This document shows positions 1-10,800 of a stretch of 64,000 bases of DNA, piece by piece. Each line of letters starts with the position of its first letter. The first letter of the stretch is position 1. The stretch comes from Polytrichum commune (Eukaryota > Streptophyta > Polytrichopsida > Polytrichales > Polytrichaceae): positions 11,470,001 through 11,534,000 of the forward strand of contig OX485806.1 of NCBI GenBank assembly GCA_950295325.1, read 5' to 3'. Under the pieces are notes generated by a model. It was not told where the DNA came from and did no database searches. It was given only the letters and a program-made list of their open reading frames with translations. The translations under genes were made by a program, and so were the position numbers.

Positions 1-542
1 CATGAAGAGTTTCATAGGGAGTTGTGTTCTTGTATAGGTTGTTTCTCCATTGTTAGGACTTATAAATAAACACACGGTCAACAAGTTTTTCTCCAATAAT
101 CGGCCACACTGGAGTTTGATCCCAAGTCTAATTGTATTATCTTGAAAACATGTGCATTGAGCTTTGGAAGTTTTTGGGAGTCGCATGGTTGGTGGACTTG
201 GCCTACCTATTTTTGGAGTATTTGTTGGAACTGGAGAGTCTTCGGCAAACACACCAAAAGACAAAATGCACCTAGGCCTAACACTAGATGGTTCTTTTAA
301 GGACAATTGTAGTGTCCGGTTAATCAAAAAAATAACATGATGAGTCATGAGCCATATAAGCTAAGTGGACCTAATTTTGTCACTTGTCTTAAATGACACC
401 TATATTTCAACATTGTGTTTTTAGGTGTGGATCTAAAAAAAACACTAAACAAACTCGTGTATAAAAGAGATTGGAGTATTCATTCAGCAATTCTTCACCT
501 TTCCAAGGTCAATAGGCAACATAATGGGGGAGACTTGTATTA
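1..542. other. Intergenic, no gene seen
   Basis: No coding frame of convincing length or composition was found. A stretch near 420-440 (GTGTGGATCTAA) and the sequence at 780-970 resemble the dispersed repeat family D described at 48024-48410. The Stowaway-like element at 543-762 may therefore have landed inside an old copy of that repeat. Confidence 0.4.
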
Positions 543-762
543 CTCCCTCTGTTTCAAAATAAAATTGTGGTTTCTATTTCAGTGCGGGATTAAGAACAGT
601 GACCGGATTTGAACCACAATGCGCTTTTTAACCAAAATTGGGAGCTGCCGAAAAGTTGCCGACGTCTCTGTCATGCCCGGAGGAGGTCCGTAACGAAACC
701 ATGGTTTTATTCTGGCACGGAGTTTATGCAGAAACCATGGTTTTATTGTGAAACAGAGGGAG
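543..762. mobile_element. Stowaway-like MITE
   Basis: A 220-bp element has terminal inverted repeats beginning CTCCCTCTGTTTCA and ending in the inverse TGAAACAGAGGGAG. It is flanked on both sides by the dinucleotide TA. The CTCCCTC terminus with a TA target duplication is the hallmark of plant Stowaway (Tc1/mariner-derived) MITEs. The interior has no open frame and would depend on a transposase supplied elsewhere. Confidence 0.85.
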
Positions 763-1827
763 TATCATTTAATGAGAAATAAATATTCGGTTTGATATTG
801 AATAAGATATCCATGTGAGCTTTAAAACTTATGAGGAAAATCATGGCTCCACTCACGATTTGGATTTGTTAATCATTTCACACCGATTGCTTGTTTCATA
901 TTCTACGAGAAGTGGGTGCATAGCTGAAAGTGTCCACTTAAGACCCACTTACCTTTACCCTTAACTTCCCGATGCTCTTAGAGACCATTTACCTCTTAAC
1001 ATTTATTTGTTTATTTGAGCATATGCACTTTCAATAGAAAGACTCAGGTCGGGTCTATCCAAAAGATAATGGAGTATGTGAGGTAATGTATATCACAAGT
1101 CCATAAGATTTGAAGTAAGGGGTGTTCAAGACCTGCTTGCCCTAAGGGCCAATTTACACATGGACCAAGTGCCATGACCATGAAAATCCAAGGGCCCTTG
1201 AAATCATCCAAAGGTTGTACCATGTGAATTATTAATCCAATTTTGCAATTGATGGGCCTTCGAGCGTAGTGTAAAATGAAAGTGGACCATGTTGAGGGAC
1301 TGCAACATATTTCTATGGACACTCCAAAATCGTAGGTGGTCTCTATATCCATGTAACTTCTAACATTTTCACCTCATGGAGTTTCACCACTAAATGTCCA
1401 ACCATTTTCACATATTAACACACATTGTTCATTTCTATTAAAAGAAAGTTGCAAGAAAGTAAGAACTTTGTGAAGAATACTTGTTGATATCAATTTAAAG
1501 TTCTTTCTAAATGTGTTTTTGTGGTCTCTATTGCATTCCATTGCACTTGGATTTTACACAACCACTTAAAACATAATAAATGCATAATGAAGGCCTAAAT
1601 AATGAAAACGCTAGAAATCTAAGAAATGCATGTTGAAGGGCTAAAAACGACAAGTGTACGTTAAAATACCATTAATCTTGGAGAAAACACACATATTTGA
1701 ATCCAACAAAACTCTAAAAATGTTTAAATATGCATTAAAAACAAGAGGGACAACATAGTGGACATAGTAAGATTGATTAACTTTGGTATAAAAGTATAAT
1801 ATTGGCAACATATTCCTCAACATGTGA

Positions 1828-1920
1828 GAAAGTGGCTTGGTGATCTAGTCTAAACCTCCTCTTTTTAAAATTTGGTTGCATATCCTAGGGTCTCTGGTTT
1901 GAAACTCTATCATGGCAATA
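1828..1920 (+). repeat. tRNA-like SINE head (candidate)
   Basis: An A-box-like sequence (TGGCTTGGTGATCTAG near 1832) is followed about 65 bp later by a B-box-like GGTTTGAAACTC (near 1897). This resembles the internal RNA polymerase III promoter of a plant SINE. The spacing is longer than in a tRNA and I could not find the 3' end or a target duplication, so this is only a candidate. Confidence 0.35.
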
Positions 1921-2177
1921 TAATACTTTTAGAAGCCAATGATAATTTAATTCATTATCATGGCCCCTAGTTTTGCGTCAAATCCACCTCTTTTTGATAG
2001 ACTTGATGCAATATCCAATAAAGCATAAAACATTATTCACTTGGTGCAATGAAGGATGCCATGTAGTGTACAATGAACTTGGTCATCTCCAACTTCTTAA
2101 CCAATCACATAATCTGTATATCATGGGTCAAGCTCTAGTGTTTAGTGGCCCTAAGACCTTCATATCAGTATATTGAT

Positions 2178-2362
2178 TGTAGTGCATGTTACTATTTGGA
2201 ATTATGTAGTGCAATAAATCTTACATAAGAGTTCGATTTCTACTAACAAAATTCAATAAGTTGTTCAAACATTATAGAACATTAATGACTTTGCTTGGTA
2301 AAATTTTACATTCTCATTAAATAATCATAGCAGTGTGTACCTCCAAAGAGTAACACACACTA
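2178..2362. repeat. Hairpin MITE family E, degraded copy
   Basis: The ends carry TTACTATTTGGAATTATG on the left and the loosely inverse TCCAAAGAGTAACACACACT on the right, around a core with AACATTAATGACTTTGCTTGGTA. The same core and ends recur at 13045-13188, 43279-43481 and 52098-52304. No coding capacity is visible. Confidence 0.55.
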
Positions 2363-3136
2363 AGGCTGAGGCATCTATAACAGATGAAATAAGAGAGTTT
2401 ACATCTAATTAGGATGAGTAATGGCAGAGAAATATTTTCCTTGTGAAGAGAATTTTTTTAGGAGAATGCAAGAAATAAAAAGCCATGAATATGGAAATTG
2501 CTGCAAATTTTGAAGCGGTAAAGTTAGGGTAACACAAAGTCGATCCATAAGTTAAACCCATAGTCGCTCATCTAAATTCTAATGCTTGGCTACGACAGTT
2601 ATCAAAACTCTCAAGCATGTAGAGTAGAGGCGCCCATGATCAATGACTTAAAGAGATTTTATGCTAAATTGGAGAGGTATACGATGATGCAAAATTTTCC
2701 CATGTAGGAAGATAGAAATGTGGAAGACTACAATTTTTTTTTCCAGTAATTCGATTCCTTAAATTGAAAATACTATAAACTTTTGAAGCCAAAAGTTGCC
2801 TTGAACAAATTACCAATGTCTAAAGTCTGCCTCAAAATTCCTCCTCACTTGAACACTCAAAACTAGGGACATGTGTCATGACACTATCGATCCCCTGGTG
2901 ATACCATAACCAAAGTTGGAGACTTAGGGTTAGTTTCCATGTCGGCCATTTCACCCACTAGAATCTGGTGGGCAAGAGTCTCTACTCTAATCCATCACAA
3001 GCCGCTCAAACCTTAACTCCATTCACCTAAAAACTATAAATCCCATCCATCTCGGCATTACATGACCCTAGTGAGTTGTTAAATGGACCCGGCCGACTAT
3101 GGATGCCTCAACCTTAAATCGGGATTATGAGTGTAA

Positions 3137-3637
3137 GGGCCACTTCACACACAAGATTGAGAGCCCGTGACCATTACACTTCAAGCACTCTCATTGGTGG
3201 AAAAGGCAGAGCCAGTCCAAGTTCACTTCACACTACGCTTGAGGGACCAACAGAGTATGTGAATGCAAGATGGATGTAAAGTTTACATAGATTCCTACAT
3301 GGCATCGAATGGATCATGTTTCATGGTCACTTGGATTATTTTTGAAAACCACCTCTCGGAGGTAGGCCTAACACAAAACCATGACATCATGGCACTCCGA
3401 ATGCTCACAACCATTGATTTATTCTATTTTATCATGCGTGAGGACCCGCATGAATAGAAATTCATTGAAAGAGCATTTGGTTGAGGGCCCAGTCACATAT
3501 GGCTTCACACTACACTTGCGGATCCGTGACCACACTACATGATGTTGGAGGGTGTGTTGGGACGGCCTTTGAACACTTTCTTTTGGGCTCTCACAATTTC
3601 ATGGTCACGGCTCTTGGCTCGTGTGTGAAGTGGCCCC
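3137..3637. mobile_element. Tourist-like MITE, family B copy 1
   Basis: The element runs from GGGCCACTTCACACACAAG to the inverse CGTGTGTGAAGTGGCCCC and is flanked by TAA on both sides. A 3-bp TAA/TTA duplication and GGGCC termini fit Tourist/PIF-Harbinger MITEs. A second full copy, in the opposite orientation, lies at 25235-25733. A 64-codon frame at 3263-3457 is matched there, but the two differ at about 11 of 64 residues, so it is not under visible protein-level constraint. Confidence 0.85.
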
Positions 3638-3888
3638 TAATTAAGCTCCACATCAATGCGCAACACTGCATTTTGCCTACGTGACACTACATCGATCGTA
3701 CAACAAGGGAGGGAAACACACAAGGCTACATACATCATATACACTTACAACGAAAGGAGCATGATTCACATGAAGCAATCTTGCTTTACGGATATATTGC
3801 AGTCCCCTAGCCTGCTAGCCTGCTGCTAGAAAAGAGTCCCCTCGGAAGGGACTTGCACTGCAAAACCGTAGACGCCCCAACTTTGCAG
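3638..3888. other. Short intergenic gap
   Basis: No feature is recognised between the Tourist-like element and the TTAA-flanked element. Confidence 0.4.
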
Positions 3889-3892
3889 TTAA

Positions 3893-4813
3893 CCCCTAAA
3901 GGACCGGGGGTGTTTTAGCTTAGGTCATGTTTTCTTGATTAGCTCTTGTAGCAAGCTCAATTTCTTATTAGAGTGGGGTAATTTTCACGATCGGCACCGT
4001 TGAAACTAAAGAAGACTTACATAGCTTGTTTATGAAAAAAAGATCAACAAGATCGCACAATTTCTGAGAAATTGCCACCGTCGAGAAGATTGATGGAAAT
4101 TGTTTGGGCACGGGGTACTTTGTACTTATGCTGGAATCAGATTGCTTAGAAGTGCTCCAAAACATCTAAAACATTTACCACATGTAAAGAGCATTATGAC
4201 CCTCATGTGGAATTTTTTTCGTCAAATTCTGAGGTGTGGAAAAAAAGATATGGGACTCTGAAGTCTCCAAGCAATGAGATTGGGCCCAAAAATTGAAAAC
4301 TCAAAGAATTCGCCAAAAATCCAATCCTTCATCATTTTCTAGATCGGAAAAGACCATTGGATCCATCTCGCAAAAACAACCAGGGTCCTTTCCTCGCAAA
4401 TTTGGGCTTCTTTGGAACAATCTCATCCAATTTGCTTTTTTCTACAATCAAAAGCCCCCTGGGGGCCTTACGGTCCTTAGAAGTGCTCCAAAACATTTGA
4501 AATTTTTACCACATGTAAAGAACATTATGACCCTCATGTGGAATTTTTTTCGTCAAATTCTGAGGTGTGGAAAAAAAGATATGGGACTCTGAAGTCTCCA
4601 AGCAATGAGATTGGGCCAAAAACTGAAAACTCAAAGAATTCGCCAAAAATCCAATCCTTCATCATTTTCCGATCGGAAAAGACCATTGGATCCATCTCGC
4701 AAAAACAGCCAGGGTCCTCTCCTCGCAAATTTGGGCTTCTTTGGAACAATCTCATCCAATTTGCACTTTTCTACAATCAAAAGCCCCCTGGGGGCCTTAC
4801 GGTCCTTTAGGGG
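3893..4813. mobile_element. TTAA-flanked inverted-repeat element
   Basis: A 921-bp unit begins CCCCTAAAGGACCG and ends in the exact inverse except for one base (CGGTCCTTTAGGGG). TTAA flanks it on both sides (3889-3892 and 4814-4817). A TTAA target duplication next to a CCC-starting terminus recalls piggyBac-type elements, but no transposase is present and a TTA-target Tourist origin is also possible. A third copy of the terminus (CCTTTAGGGG then TTAA) occurs at 5723-5736. The inside holds a tandem duplication, listed separately. Confidence 0.55.
4146..4806. repeat. Two tandem copies of a 331-bp unit
   Basis: Copy 1 starts at 4146 and copy 2 at 4477, both with TTAGAAGTGCTCCAAAACAT. They stay aligned to CCCCCTGGGGGCCTTACGGTCC at the end with only scattered differences. 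The duplication lies inside the TTAA-flanked element and accounts for the repeated short frames found in several reading frames here. Confidence 0.9.
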
Positions 4814-4817
4814 TTAA

Positions 4818-7800
4818 GTATTGGCTCCAAAGATTGGGAACATTGAGGTTTTCTGTCCCCTTGGCTACATACAGGGCGGCCTACTAAGGGACTCACCTTA
4901 TGACCTTGGGTTTTGGCCACAGTCAAGCCACAGTAACTGCAAGCGCCACAGTTTGCAGTTGGCCACAAACACAGCCCGGAAGTACACACAGCAAGCAGGG
5001 CCACCACCATCAGCAGGGAAATCTGAATGTCCAGTTCACGGCTACTCGGGAGGTAGAGTAGCCTACAACCCACTAGGTAAGTGAGTTTGAGTTTCAAAAG
5101 TATAGGTACTACTAACGTACTTGGTTTAGAGCGCAAACGGATGAGTTGTAAGAGTGCTCTGCCCTGGTATTATCTTGCACATGTGGCCAGTTATGATTGG
5201 GTGTCTGACCGACAAGATCAAACTTTGGCTCATTTTGGAGACCACTTTGGCGCATCAGTAAATCGCTTGCAACTCGGCTCCACTTGAAGAGCGAGGAGTT
5301 ATGAACACCGTATGTGGCCCGGTTCCGGTTGGCTGTCGAACTTTGGCCCATTCCAGAGATCACTCCTAGGCCTCTTCCCACATGGTAGAGCCAATAGAGT
5401 CTAGAGTATTAAGGTGATTCAAGACAGTCGTGCTAAAACTGCCATGTGGACCCTTCACTCCTAAAGGCTCAAGCAAAAGTCTTCCCAAAATTGCCAGAAA
5501 CAATTTAATCCAATTCGACATCTTGTTGAGGAAAAATGACACCTCTTGTGATAATTTTGACGGTGCAGATGGAATGTTTGTGTAGCTAGGACTCTTCACA
5601 CAAGTTTCCGATTATCCACGTGTCCAAAAAAAAAATTCAGGACATTGGAATGTAAATGTGTACGATGGTATTGTCGAGCACTACTACATTGGTGACTGTA
5701 TGGACAAAAGTGTTAGCCTTAGCCTTTAGGGGTTAAGCGCTATGCATGCAAAATGATAGTACCTTTTTCTTTAGAAAGTGGTGAGGAAAGGATCAAAGAA
5801 CATATCCATTCAATTGATGTATGCATAGAAACTTATAACAATTTGCTTGATGTTTTAGAAGGTAGATCAAGATGGTTCAAAGACCGTCACTTTAACCCCC
5901 AAATGTTGGAGGGTTTGTGCTTAAAAGTTGAATAGTCAAAGAGTGAAGGTTAATTTATGCAAAAAGATAAAACTAACATAAAGAACGTTGTGAGGAAAGG
6001 ATCAAAGAACACATTCGTACAATTGATGTATGCAAAGAAGCAGAAACCAAATTTTTTGATTCTCTTTAAAGGGTTTTGGTTCAAAATTCCACTAAAATAT
6101 TCATTACATTAGTTTCAAGTAGTGTTATAAGGATCTTGAATGAGAGAATAGGAATTTGGTTGTGGAGTAACAAAGTCAAAGACTAGATTTAGGATAGTGA
6201 GCATGGTATGAAAGGGTGGAACTTAGATAGAGAGTAGATAAGGTGACTATAATGCGATCCCAAACTTAACCTTTTAGGTTTGAGTGGGATCCAAGAATTA
6301 GAGCTTAAATGAGGATGTATTGTTTGACATGTAGGTAGACTAAGTTTCAACCAATATGGTTGGAAAACATTGTTGCCAAAGACATCATACCATGATAGAT
6401 CAAGGCGTGATCTAGCCAAGATTGCACAACGACAAGTTGGTCATGGATGGAAACCAACCTAGTACCATGATTGAGAACACCCGCGTTGAGCTTGATCTAG
6501 GATGAGTATGGAGCTTAAGATCAAGGGGCATGGGAACGTGTTAACAATGTCCCCTCCTTGGAAGGGATCAACGGCTAAATGTGGGATCTATTCCATTGAA
6601 CATGTGACCTAATATGGTTGCATGTATGCTTAAACAATTGGAAGTTTAGCATTTGTACTAAGACCCTATTAAAACATATGGAGATCTTGTTAGCAATTGA
6701 CAAAGGATTTCAATGCACATAGGCATGTCCTATTTGAGTTTTGTATGTGAAATATTATAGAGGTTCAAAGTCTTTTTAGTAGATGATCCAAAACTAGCGT
6801 AGGAGCATGATGCTAAGGAGGTGGACATTTTCATAATCAACATGTACTTATCATGCAAGATTGAAGGGTGTTGCTTCAGGTTGAGGTGTTGGTTTAGCAC
6901 CCTCTACCTTACACTAATCATGGTTATTATTTTGGCCACACTATTGATCTTATTTTCACACTAAAAACATTGGGATGACATTGTTGGTGCACATTGCTTA
7001 TTGACCCACAAATTTTAATTCAGAGGTCCAACATGTAGGTTATCTTAATGCAACGATTGCATTTTAAATGATGTGCATTTGAAAGACTTCCAACCTAGCA
7101 TGATGGACACGAGATGGGAGCTAGGCATATCGTGTGGACATGACAAATGTAACTAGTGTTGAACATTACTTTTGTGTGCAAGGTGTATAGTGTGAGACAC
7201 ATTGCAGGGCTGCTTTAGGGTACTTCACTTTATACATACGCCTGCACTATATACCATAAAAGTCCACTTCTCTAGGAAAAACCTTTTAAGATGATAAGTT
7301 TGAATACTTTTTGTTTAGCCTAGTTTGTCCATATTTGCATAAATTGATCACCGTAATTCAAATTGAATACAAAGCCAACTCACTTTCTTAGGGTGGGTTA
7401 GATTAAGGGTTTGGGTCTAAGAAACTTGAAGTCCAAAACACCTCTAGATCAACCTCACTTTTGAACTCCACATTGGACCCAAACTTGAAGTTTAGTCTTT
7501 AAAATTGGATGAAATAATCTCTTGAGTTAAGACTGATGAGATTTGAGAGGAAAATGATGCCACATTAGCTCGACTTCGTTTTGTCACACGTTGAGCTTGG
7601 GCCCTAGTGTAAACTCCTTGGGTCCAAAAATTCAATATCAACCAACATGATTGCTCAACCACAAGAGACTTGTATTTCCAAGGACGACTCGGAAGATACT
7701 ATTGAGGTTGATGAGGCTGACGAATCCAAATTCCATAGCTGTTGAACGACAACTTTCACCAAACCAACAAAGCTCTTTGGTCTTGGTGCCCTAATGTAAA

Positions 7801-8540
7801 ATCGCCCTCATATAGAAAGAATAAGGGAGCACATAGTACTTCTATTTTGTGGCAAGGTATATTGGACTAAATCGAACATTAGTCTTATACAAACTCCTAT
7901 ATTTGAGTGTTATGGCTAGGCCTACAATTAAAGAATGGATACTAGAATGGCACGTGTTATGATGAGATTGAACTATGTGTAAAAATAAGGACACCATTCT
8001 CCTCGGAGGTGGACTCTTCCTACCATGCACGAACTAACGTGAGTGTAGAAAGGGGTATAATTCGAGGCATTAGCGTACATAGTATACATAAGAGAGAGAC
8101 ATTATTTCTCTTCAGTGTGAACATTTAGAAAAGCTATTAGGAATTTTGAAGTACAGGTAGATGTACAAAAGGGGACCCTAAGGTTTAGAGAAAAAATTGA
8201 CAATAGGTGTGCTAGTTTCATTCAATTTGCCTTATTTCATCATGTGTTTTAGGGTCATCATATTATTATTACTATGAATTACATCGTATGGATGTTCAAT
8301 GACTTTCCCATTGGAAAGTGAAAGTGGACCATATATGTAAGAAAGAGCTATTTATTTCATGATTGGAAAGGCCTATGTGGTGGCTTTGAGGGACAAATAA
8401 ACATCTTCACTTGGGCCTCTAATGATTTCTACATCTCAACTCCAATTATGAACCTTGAAATGACCATGATTCACAATTGCTAACTAAATGAGAAAATTAC
8501 CAATGACATCCAATGGCTTAAAATTTATGTGGAGTGGGAA
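4818..8540. other. Intergenic, no gene seen
   Basis: No supported gene. A short direct repeat (GTGAGGAAAGGATCAAAGAA and following bases up to ATTGATGTATGCA) occurs at about 5781-5826 and again at 5989-6035. The 60-codon frame at 5753-5935 overlaps the first copy; I do not recognise it. Fragments related to repeat family D occur around 7850-8040. Confidence 0.4.
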
Positions 8541-8960
8541 GTGCCTTTTATAGGCCGGCATACCTTAAGGTACTAGACATGCCTATTTTGGTTACTTATA
8601 CTAATCTGTCACCTATATTTGCTTGGTTGTTGATTAGATGTGGCTCCAAGAACGCATTCCAAAAAGACACATGTTCAATAGAGATTAGACTACATGTTCA
8701 AAATATGCCAATCTTTCTTAGCTCAAGTAGTCAACATAAATTGGGGGAGGGGGAGGAGGACCTACATTCCTACTTTCTAAGCACAACAATCTCAAATTCG
8801 ATAATTAGCAAGGTTTTCATATGAGCTCCAAAAATGATGAGAAAAGTGGCTACAACCTTGGTCATTTGGATTTACTAGCCATCTCGTATTAATTGTGCGT
8901 CTAATATACATCGTTGGAGAAGTGGGCTAGTTGGACGAAGTAACCATTATTGTCTGGGGA
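8540..8960 (+). repeat. Dispersed repeat family D, copy
   Basis: Contains the family landmarks in order: a CACCTATATTTG segment, GATGTGGCTCCAAGAACG, ATATGAGCTCCAAAAATGATGAG, ATCTCGTATTAATTGTG and GAGAAGTGGGCTAG. The same order is seen at 48024-48410 and, inverted, at 34845-35190 and 44930-45240. It is non-coding and its exact ends are uncertain. Confidence 0.6.
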
Positions 8961-8984
8961 GGTTTTTGCACATGATCAGTTAAG

Positions 8985-9595
8985 ATCCTAGTGTTTCCAA
9001 GTCCAAGTGGTTGCATGTTGTGGTCTTCCAGATTCTCTTTATTCGTTTGAGGTATATTCCATACATTCCTCTAATCCGATCAGTAGTCTTCCTGGAGTCT
9101 TGAACTCCAACTGCTTAATTCTCAAGCTCAACCGGTTCATCTCCAACTAGCGGTCAGCCCTCCCGTTCATTGAAAGTAACCATTTAAAAAAATCATCTAC
9201 CTTATGATGTGCCATAATCAATAACCGAGGAGACCCCGACCACTAGTTAAAGATGAACCGGTTTGAGTTTGAGAATTAACCGACCGGTTCAAGTCCAAGA
9301 CTTCAGGATGACTACCAATTATTCTAGAAGAATGTATGAAATACACCTCAAATGAATAAAGAGAGGGAAAAAAAAACAAAAAAAGGATCACAACACGCAA
9401 CCGCTTGGACTGGGAAGCACTAGGCTTTTGACCGGTGATGCCCAGAACTATGTCCGGGGAGAACCGGTGGTTAGCGACAGATGAACCGGTCAAGTTAACC
9501 ACCGGTTGAAGTTGGAGACTTCAGGAGGAGGATGACCGATCATTGTAAAGGAATCCATAGAATATACCTCCTCAAATGAACAAAGCAACACCAGA
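8985..9595. repeat. ACCGGTT-rich repeat in inverted pair
   Basis: A block at about 9000-9165 (CTCAACCGGTTCATCTCCAACTAG) is followed by an inverted copy at about 9240-9360, and a further partial inverted copy at 9470-9595. Forward copies also lie at 9615-9880 and 18396-18600. The palindrome AACCGGTT recurs many times, always at equivalent places in the unit. No coding frame is supported. Confidence 0.7.
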
Positions 9596-9614
9596 AGATG
9601 TCAACCAGCAGTGA

Positions 9615-9880
9615 TGAGGGAGATTTTCAGGCACACTAATCGGTTGAGAACCCAGTGTTTGCAAGTCCAACCGGTTACATGCTGGCGACATCCTTCAGGT
9701 TTCCCTTTACTTAAATCAAGGCATATTCCCCAAATTCCCTCTCAACCAACGATCGGTGGTAATTTTTCTCCTGCAATCATAATTCCTCGAACGTCATCAA
9801 CCGGTTTCCCTTATTTCTCCAACTCAACCGGTTCATCGATCTGTCACTAACTGCCGGTTCTCCCCCGATCATCGATGTCA
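9615..9880 (+). repeat. ACCGGTT-rich repeat, forward copy
   Basis: Carries GTTTGCAAGTCCAACCGGTT, CATCAACCGGTTTCC, CTCAACCGGTTCATCG and CTGCCGGTTCTC in the same order as the copy at 18396-18600. It sits directly upstream of the GC-rich island. Confidence 0.7.
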
Positions 9881-10800
9881 ACATGTCACGTAACCTAACC
9901 GGCTGGGTTTAGAATCCACTCGGATCTCGACCGACTACACCCAAACACTTCCCGGGCACTGACCCACAAATCTCCCCGGACACTGGGCACGATGCATCCC
10001 CTCACATACAAACGCTGCCTACTACCTAGTCCTCCGGCTTCTAACAAACAGGCAGGGCAGGGCAGGGCGGGCAGGAGGGCAGGGCAGGGGGGGGGGGCCT
10101 CGAGAACTGTGACTGGTGAAGGGGACGAGGTAGATTGTATTACTTTCCTGGTTGCGAGGCTCGAGCAGATCAGACGGGTCATCGGGCCCTGGGGTGGGGG
10201 GGTAGGGGTCGAGGAGGGAGGGGTGCCTATGTTGTTGGTTTCCCCCCTGCCCCCCTCGGTGGTGGTGGTGGGGGGGGGGGGGGTCCCTTCGCGGGCGCCT
10301 GTCGCTAGTGCAGCGGCTAAAGTCAAGCCTATGCTTAGCACCGGTAAGAGGCCCCCCTAATCGTAATCATTGCCACTAACTGTGTTCTTTTATATTCCAC
10401 CGGCTGCACGAGCAATAGATTACTCATAGGAGCACGTACAAAATGCCAAGAGACATATATATCGTGTGTAAGGAGGAGGTGGTGGTGGTGGTGAGGAGGA
10501 GCCCTAGTGTTGTCTCTTCCGGCCAACTCCGATCCACAGACCGACATTTTCTGGTCGGTCACGGATCGGCTTGGGAATCGTCTCGTCTCGTCCCGTCCCG
10601 GCGCCAATCGATTAGCAATCGCGACGAGTCACGAAGATTTGTCACGAAGGCTTCAGAGTTCAAGACCGGAGTTCGGGTGTTGAGAGTCGGCGGAGGTCAA
10701 AGTGGGGGATTTTCTTTCCCACGGATGGTTTGGAAGGTTCTTCCAATTGTGTTACGTAGTGGGCTTAGAATGGTTAATACATTTCGAGTGGTTTAACTAT
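9881..10800. other. GC-rich island, no gene proven
   Basis: Base composition shifts sharply to GC against an AT-rich background. The island holds G-rich tracts (GGGCAGGGCAGGGCGGGCAGG from about 10044; runs of ten or more G near 10088 and 10270) and GGTGGTGGTGG microsatellite-like sequence. Overlapping frames exist on both strands (9992-10360 plus; 9895-10341 minus), but both are dominated by low-complexity Gly or Pro runs and show no known domain. A promoter or first exon of an unseen gene is possible but not shown. Confidence 0.35.

Larger units (their letters stand above)
763..3136. other. Intergenic, degraded repeats
   Basis: No gene is supported. Old repeat pieces are present: 780-970 is the right half of repeat family D (GAGAAGTGGGTGCA motif). 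A Tourist-like end (TAAGGGCCAATTTACACATGG) starts near 1144 with no clear partner. 1828-1920 is SINE-like and 2178-2362 belongs to hairpin family E. Both are listed separately. Confidence 0.45.

Noticed and set aside
4293-4817. Several overlapping frames with repeated peptide phrases
   Set aside because: They are the same 331-bp tandem unit read in different frames on both strands; no codon-level constraint is seen.
9895-10360. Overlapping frames of 148 (minus) and 122 (plus) codons
   Set aside because: GC-rich low-complexity sequence lacks stop codons by composition; neither frame shows a domain or codon bias that favours one strand.
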